A stretch of DNA of 13,984 nt, taken from assembly GCA_016718845.1 (NCBI GenBank), contig JADKCK010000105.1:1-13984 (forward strand), read 5' to 3'. Shown here one piece after another: positions 8,292 to 13,984 of the stretch; position 1 is the first letter of the stretch, and every line of letters starts with the position of its first letter. The translations under genes and the position numbers were made by a program. This DNA comes from Sphingobacteriales bacterium. GTDB lineage: Bacteria > Bacteroidota > Bacteroidia > Chitinophagales > UBA2359. Below the pieces are notes generated by a model. It had not been told where the DNA came from, did not search any database, and saw only the letters and a program-made list of their open reading frames with translations.

Positions 8292-11200
8292 AACAACACT
8301 TACACTTTCATCCCCCAATCATTTCCTTACTACTGCTCTTTTACACCTCCCTTGCCTTTGCACAAGGCAACAACTGTCAAAATGCCGACCCATTTGTACC
8401 AAACTCAGGCGCTGGTTTCCCGGCAAGCGTAAACAACGGTACCGCCCAAAACGGCAACAACTATGGCTGCTTAGGCACCCAACCCAACCCTGCTTGGTAC
8501 TACCTTCAAATCCTAGACCCAGGAGCTATTCATATCTCAGAAACAAATACAAGCAACACGGATGTTGATTTTGCACTATGGGGTCCTTTCCCAAATTTGA
8601 CTAATGCCCTTAACCAATGTGGTAATTTAAATGCCCCAATAGATTGTAGTTACAGCCCACAAGCAAACGAACAAATCGACATACCCAATAGCTCGCAAAC
8701 AGGTAATGTATTTTTGCTTTTGTTTACCAATTATGGCAACTCGGCAACCGATGTTATTGCCAACCAATTAAACGGAGCCGCCGGAGGACCAGGCTCTACC
8801 GACTGTAGTATTGTTAACAACTGCCCACCCGTTGTAGCTACTGCTGCTGCTAATGGTCCGTTGTGCAATGGCAGTACCTTGCAACTAACTGGCACACTAG
8901 ATCTTAACCCCTACCCCTGGCGTACAGTTTGTCTGGGCAGGCCCTAACGGATTTACATCGAATTTGCTAAATCCTACCATACCCAATGCAACTAGTGCTA
9001 ATGCAGGTACTTATACTTTTTATGCCGAAACGCCCAATGGTTGTGCCTCTAATACCGCAAACGTGCAGGTAGTTATTGGGCAACCTACTGCCATTGCCGC
9101 TAGTAATGCCCCGCTTTGCGCAGGGCAACAACTACAATTAACAGGCAGTACCAACATTAGTGCTAACGTTACTTACCAATGGACAGGTCCAAATGGATAC
9201 AGCTCAAACCAGCAAAACCCAACTATTAACAATCCCGTAGCGGGTAACTATAACCTAATTGTAACGGCGCCAAGTGGCACTTGCCCTTCGCCCCCTGCCA
9301 CAGTTAATGTAACTGTTGTCAGTATCTCGCCCAATATTAACTCGCAGGACCCCTCGTGTGCAGGTGGCAACAACGGTGCCGTACAGGTCAACCCAACACC
9401 CAACGGTTTGGCACCATTTACCTACCAATGGAACAACAATGCTGGCGGAGGCACAAGCAATACCGTTACAGGGCTTGGTGCAGGTGGTCCCTATACCGTA
9501 TTAATTACATCGGCATCGGGTTGTACGGCTCTAGCATCGGCTACACTTACCGCACCACCGCCCTTAACCATCGGAACCAATGCTCAAAATCCCTCCTGTA
9601 ACGGCGGCAACGATGGCGGAGCCTTAGTACTTTCCGCAGGCGGTGTTGGTGGATACTACCTATCAATGGTCGGGTAGGAAACCCAAACAGCAGTACTAGC
9701 AGGCGGATTATCGGCAGGGCACCTATACCGTAACCGTTACTAGTGGCACATGTAGCTCAACCGCAACTGTCGCTTTAACTAATCCACCACCAACAACTGC
9801 CAATATTGTAGTAACCAACCCCAATTGTGCGGGTGGCACAGGCAGCGCAACGGCACAATACAATGGAGGTATTCCTAGTACATATCAATGGTCGGCAGGA
9901 ACAGGCAATGGCCCTACACCCAATAATATCCCTGCGGGTGCAATAAGTGTTACTATCACCGATGCCAATGGTTGCTCGGCAACAGCTACCAACAACTTGG
10001 TTGCTCCACCTCTTTTAACAGCCGCTATCACCACCCAAAACCCTACTTGTGCCAGCAACAACAACGGGGGCGTACAAGCCACAGCAAGCGGCGGAACATC
10101 GCCCTATACTTTTGCTTGGAATTGGCGGACAAACCAACTTTCAGGTGGGTAACTTAGGTGCAGGTACTTACACAGTTACTATCACCGACAATAAAGGTTG
10201 TACAGCTACGGCTAATGCCACCCTTACCGCACCGCCTGCTATAGTAGGTAGCATTACACCAATAAACCCAACTTGTAATGGCGGTAGTAATGGCTCGCCT
10301 ACAGTAACCGCAAGCGGCGGAACAGGGCTTTAAGCTATTCTTGGATCTTCGGGTACGCCAAATGGTAGTAGTGTAACCAACTTATCGGTAGGAGCTATTA
10401 CTGTTACCGTTACAGATGCTAGCGGCTGTACAGGTACTGCCACCAAACCTTACTGCTCCGCCACCCGTAACGGCAAGCATCACCCTAACAAACCCTTTTG
10501 TAACGGAGCAACAAGCGGCAGCTCGCAGCATCGGGCAGTGGTGGTACTGGTTCGGGTTATACCTATGTATGGTCGGGTGGCAAGCCAACGGCAGCAGTGT
10601 AACGGGTATTGTTGCCGGTAGCATTAGCGTAACCGTTAGCGATGCCAACAGTTGCACAGCAACCGCCACCGCTACACTTAACCCACCTACCCGTAACGGC
10701 AAGCAACACCCCAACAGACCCTTTATGTAATGGAGCACAAGCGGTAGTGCTATCGCATCGGCAAGTGGTGGCACGGGCGGGTATGCCTATGTATGGTCGG
10801 GCGGAACTGCTAACGGCAATAGTGTAACGGGTATTGGTGCAGGTAGCATTAGCGTAACCGTTAGCGATGCCAACAGTTGTACAGCAACAGCCACTGCAGC
10901 CCTTACTGCACCTACCCCCGTAACGGCAAGCATCACCCCAACAAACCCTTTATGCAATGGAGCTACTAGCGGCAGCGCGGTAGCATCGGCCCAAGTGGTG
11001 GCACGAGCGGGTTATACCTATGTATGGTCGGGCGGAACCGCCAACGGCAGCAGCGTAACGGGTATTGGTGCCGGTAGCATTAGCGTAACGGTTAGCGATG
11101 CAAACAATTGTACAGCTACGCCACTGCAGCCCTTAACCCACCTACCCCCGTAACAGCCAGCATCGCCCCAACCGACCCTTTATGTAACGGAGCTACAAGC

Positions 11201-13984
11201 GGCAGTGCTATAGCATCGGGCAGCGGTGGTACTGGCGCGGGTTATACCTACACATGGTCGGGCGGAACCGCCAACGGCAATAGTGTAACGGGTATTGGTG
11301 CAGGTAGCATTAGTGTAACGGTTAGCGATGCCAACAGTTGCACAGCCACCGCCACCGCAAACCCAGCGAACCTACGCCCGTAACGGCAAGCATCGCCCCA
11401 ACCGACCCTTTATGTAGCGGAGCTACAAGCGGCAGCGCTGTAGCATCGGCAAGCGGTGGTACTGGTACTGGTTATACCTATGTATGGTCGGGCGGAACCG
11501 CCAACGGCAATAGTGTAACGGGTATTGGTGCAGGTAGCATTAGCGTAACGGTTAGCGATGCCAACAGTTGCACGGCTACTGCCACTGCAGCCCTTACTGC
11601 ACCTACCCCCGTAACGGCAAGCATCGCCCCAACCGACCCTTTATGCAATGGAGCAACAACGGCAGTGCCGTAGCATCGGCAAGTGGTGGTACAGGACCAA
11701 TTATACCTACACATGGTCGGGCGGAACCGCCAACGGCAGCAGTGTAACGGGCATTGGTGCAGGTAGCATTAGCGTAACGGTTAGCGATGCCAACAGTTGT
11801 ACGGCAACTGCCACCGCAGCCCTTACCGAACCTACCCCCGTAACGGCAAGCATCGCCGCAACCGACCCTTTATGTAGCGGCGGAGCTAATGGTACTGCCG
11901 TAGCAACAGGCGGCGGCGGCACACCAACTTATACCTTTGCAGGGGGCAATGGACCCAACAGGCGATACGGCTAATGGCTTGAAGCAGGCTCGATAGATGT
12001 GGTTGTTACCGATGCCAAACGATGCCGCATCTGCCATGCCACTTTTAAACAATCCCGCACCCATGAGCGCGGCTATACCCCAACAAACCCCACTTGTAGG
12101 GAAAGCCGCCAGCGGGACAAGCCCTTGTTGCCGCCAATGGTGGTACTACGCCATACACCTATACATAGAGCGATGCCCAAACAGCTAATCCTGCAATAAA
12201 CCTAACAGTAGGTGCTATTGAAAGTGTTACTGTTCCAAGATGCAAAATGGCTGTACCAGCAACAGCCACCGAAACACTTACCGAACCTACTCCCGCACCA
12301 GTAAAGCGTTACCCCAACAAACCCCACTTGTAATGGGTGCAACCAGGACAGGCATCGCAGGGGCAAGCGGTGGCACAGGTGCATACGCTTTTGTTCAGAG
12401 CAACGGACAATCGGGCAGTAATGCCAACGCACTGAGTATTTGCAGCATTACCCGTAACTGGTACCGATGACACCGCCGTACCGCAACTGCCAACCAAATA
12501 CTTACCGAGCCCGTATCCGTTACCGCAAGCATTGCCTACTAATCCATTTGCAATGGTGGCAGCGATGGCTCGGCAACCGGTTACACCCGCCACGGGTTAT
12601 CCCATTATCTATGCTTGGAACAACGGACCAAGCAACCAAACGGCTACCAATCTTGCAATAGGTAGTTTTGATGTTACTGTTACCGATGCAAACGGCTGCA
12701 CCGCCATAGCTAACACGGCACTTACCCAACCTACGGCAGTATCCGCCAGTATCACCCCAACAAATGTTTTGTGTAATGGCCGCCGATGGTAGTGCAACCG
12801 CTACTGCAAAGTGGCGGAACAGGAACACTTGCTATATGAGCAGCAACGCGATAGCGGAACAATGCCACTAATTACCAGCAGGTGCCATTAGCGTAACCGT
12901 TACCGATGTGAAAAGCTGCACCGCTACGGCCTACCAATACTATTACAGGCCTACTGCCTTTGCAAGTATCGGTAACAACAACAACCTCTACTTGCGACAA
13001 AGCAACGGAACCGCCAGCGCCACGGGCAACGGTGCATCCGGAACTATTACCTGCCTTTAGCGCCGGAGGTGCCAATGGCAGCAATGTATCGGGGCTTGCC
13101 TCGGGTAGCTACAGCGTTACGGCTACCGGGCCAGGCTGTACGGCCGTTGCAAGTATTGATATATCGGACGCAGGCCACCAAGCATTACGGTAAATACTGT
13201 TACCGCCGCATCGTGCCAAACAACAACGGTGCAGCTAACCTACTGCCAGCGGGGACAAGGTAGCCAACTCTACACGGGGATCACGCCCTTGCAGGGGCTA
13301 GTAATGGCACAATAAACAATGTGGCAGGCGGTACTGGTACTGTAGTGGTAGAAGATACCAATGGTCGTCAAGCATCAAGAAACTATTACAGACGACACAA
13401 CCCCACCCGATTAGCTGATGTATTATCTACTCCAAAATGCTACTTAAAGCAACAACAACGGACAGGTTAAAATTAGCGTGACGAGCGGCGGTGCAGGGCA
13501 ACTTTACCTACACAATTGGTCAGATGTGGCATTTAATAACCAAACTAATGTAACTACCTCCGCGGCGGGTAACTATACCGTTACCGTTACTGACCAAAGT
13601 AGTTGCACCGATGTGGTCCCATTTAGCATCCCCGCAATACATTACCCCACGACCAATTAGATGGATAATACCACCAATTCCGGTTGCGGACAAGCCACCC
13701 GGAGCCATTAACATTAGCGTAGCCCGATGGCGATGGAACATTGATTATGTTTGGTCGGACGCAGCTAATAGTACAACCAAAGATGTAACCCAATTTAACC
13801 AACGGAACATACACCGTTACCGTTACAGACCAAAAGCGGTTGTACCGACACCGAAACAGTATCGTTAGACGACCTTAGTTCGCCAAATGTTGTGGTAGTA
13901 AAGGTATTACCGTGCCGTTGTGGATTGGCTAATGGAGCTATTACCGTTACCGCATCCCGGGTGGTACGGGCACACTCGGTTGCT
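8288..13984 (+). CDS. Giant SprB-repeat surface adhesin, secreted (3' partial, many frame breaks)
   Basis: The start is ATG 8288. It gives a clear signal peptide: polar N-terminus, hydrophobic IISLLLLFYTSLAFA (residues 11-25), probable cleavage before Q26. Residues about 26-180 form the N-terminal domain common in Bacteroidota CHU_C proteins, with YGCLGTQPNPAWYYLQI, TDVDFALWGPF, CSYSPQANEQIDIPN and LLLFTNYGN. Ig-like domains with PLCNGSTLQLTG and PLCAGQQLQLTG follow, then from about 9335 SprB-type repeats (C-N/A-G-G, Y-x-W, GAGxxxVTVxDANxCTATA) to the window edge. Family knowledge: SprB is a mobile gliding adhesin exported by T9SS. A sorting domain is expected beyond the right edge but not seen. 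Frame changes occur near 8912, 9650-9720, 10130, 10330, and repeatedly in 10430-13984. Length is at least 1,900 aa. Confidence is high for the family, low for exact protein sequence. Confidence 0.88.
8828..9330 (+). other. Two Ig-like domains between the N-terminal domain and the SprB repeats
   Basis: Two related units follow the N-terminal domain. The first contains NGPLCNGSTLQLTG and, after a frame break near 8912, VWAGPNGFTSNLLNPTIPN, then GTYTFYAETPNGCAS. The second contains NAPLCAGQQLQLTG, YQWTGPNGYSSNQQNPTINN and GNYNLIVTAPSGTC. The shared cysteines, the W-GPNG turn and the Y/C-terminal strand mark them as Ig-like domains typical of Bacteroidota surface proteins. Restoring the frame by one base near 8912 joins the first unit seamlessly. 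Confidence 0.8.
9335..10463 (+). repeat. Five divergent SprB-like repeats
   Basis: Repeat starts are recognisable by a Q/N-x-P-x-C-x-G-G signature near 9335 (SQDPSCAGGNNGAV), 9568 (AQNPSCNGGNDGGA), 9797 (TNPNCAGGTGSA), 10021 (TQNPTCASNNNGGV) and 10246 (INPTCNGGSNGS). Spacing is about 225-235 bp. Each ends in the G-x-x-x-VTITDANGCSATA type of strand. The frame moves between copies (frame 3, then 1 from about 9720, then 2 from about 10130), but each copy is complete when frames are joined. Confidence 0.85.
10464..11836 (+). repeat. Six near-identical 231-bp SprB-type repeats
   Basis: The string cccgtaac begins copies at 10464, 10690, 10917, 11147, 11377 and 11608, with a diverging copy from 11837. 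Spacings are 226, 227, 230, 230, 231 and 229; the canonical unit is 231 bp (77 aa), and shorter ones lie next to frame breaks. The encoded unit contains DPLCNGATSGSA, GYTYTWSGGTANGNSVTG, GAGSISVTVSDANSCTATA and ends in APTPVTASI. The near identity between copies contrasts with the divergent repeats on both sides and indicates recent expansion. Confidence 0.92.
11837..13984 (+). repeat. Divergent SprB-like repeats, heavily frame broken, running off the window
   Basis: Repeat cores are visible near 11865 (DPLCSGGANGTA), 12080, 12310, 12530, 12752, 12960, 13195, 13440, 13665 and 13890, roughly every 215-240 bp. Typical fragments are YAWNNGPSNQTATNLAIG, FDVTVTDANGCTAIA, GNYTVTVTDQSSCTD and SYSVTATGPGCTA. 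Almost every copy contains one or more 1-2 base indels, so no ORF longer than about 86 codons survives. The segment contains no other gene that I can support. Confidence 0.75.

Noticed and set aside
9316..13868. Many 60-110 codon ORFs on both strands in the second adhesin
   Set aside because: They are fragments or shadows of one frame-broken SprB-repeat gene; translated in the right frame each piece fits the repeat pattern.

Overview
The window looks like chromosomal DNA from a member of the Bacteroidota. A type B C-terminal sorting domain of the type IX secretion system (T9SS; CHU_C / gliding-motility C-terminal family) closes the first gene. SprB-type repeats fill the third. Shine-Dalgarno sequences are not evident, and a plausible Bacteroidota promoter (TTG, 19-bp gap, TAATTTTG) lies upstream of the second gene. 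The order or family cannot be decided from this sequence alone. All supported genes are on the + strand. No tRNA, rRNA, CRISPR array, insertion sequence or minus-strand gene could be supported.

Layout. (1) 1-5832: the 3' part of a giant secreted Ig-like repeat protein, open at the left edge. It has eighteen modules of two kinds (A, 222 bp = 74 aa; B, 300 bp = 100 aa), then five non-identical Ig-like domains, then the T9SS sorting domain and stop. (2) 5833-6164: AT-rich intergenic DNA with a strong hairpin terminator and a candidate promoter. (3) 6165-8066: a multi-membrane-spanning GT-C glycosyltransferase with C-terminal TPR repeats, resembling the TMTC family, interrupted by several frameshifts. 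(4) 8288-13984: a second giant secreted adhesin, open at the right edge. It has a signal peptide, a common N-terminal domain of Bacteroidota surface proteins, Ig-like domains and at least 15 SprB-like repeats. These include a block of six nearly identical 231-bp copies. Many small frame breaks interrupt it.

How the genes may work together. Both giant proteins are probable T9SS cargo that would sit on or leave the outer surface (adhesion, gliding or matrix). The membrane enzyme between them belongs to a fold class that transfers sugars from lipid carriers, so it may glycosylate the Thr/Ser/Asn-rich repeats. That link rests only on position and composition.

Frame breaks. The reading frame breaks about four times in gene 1, at least seven times in gene 2 and many more times in gene 3, becoming denser to the right. 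Protein similarity resumes immediately after each break. The simplest reading is uncorrected long-read indels, perhaps near a low-coverage contig end, rather than three decaying genes. I therefore annotate three genes and not the many short ORFs.
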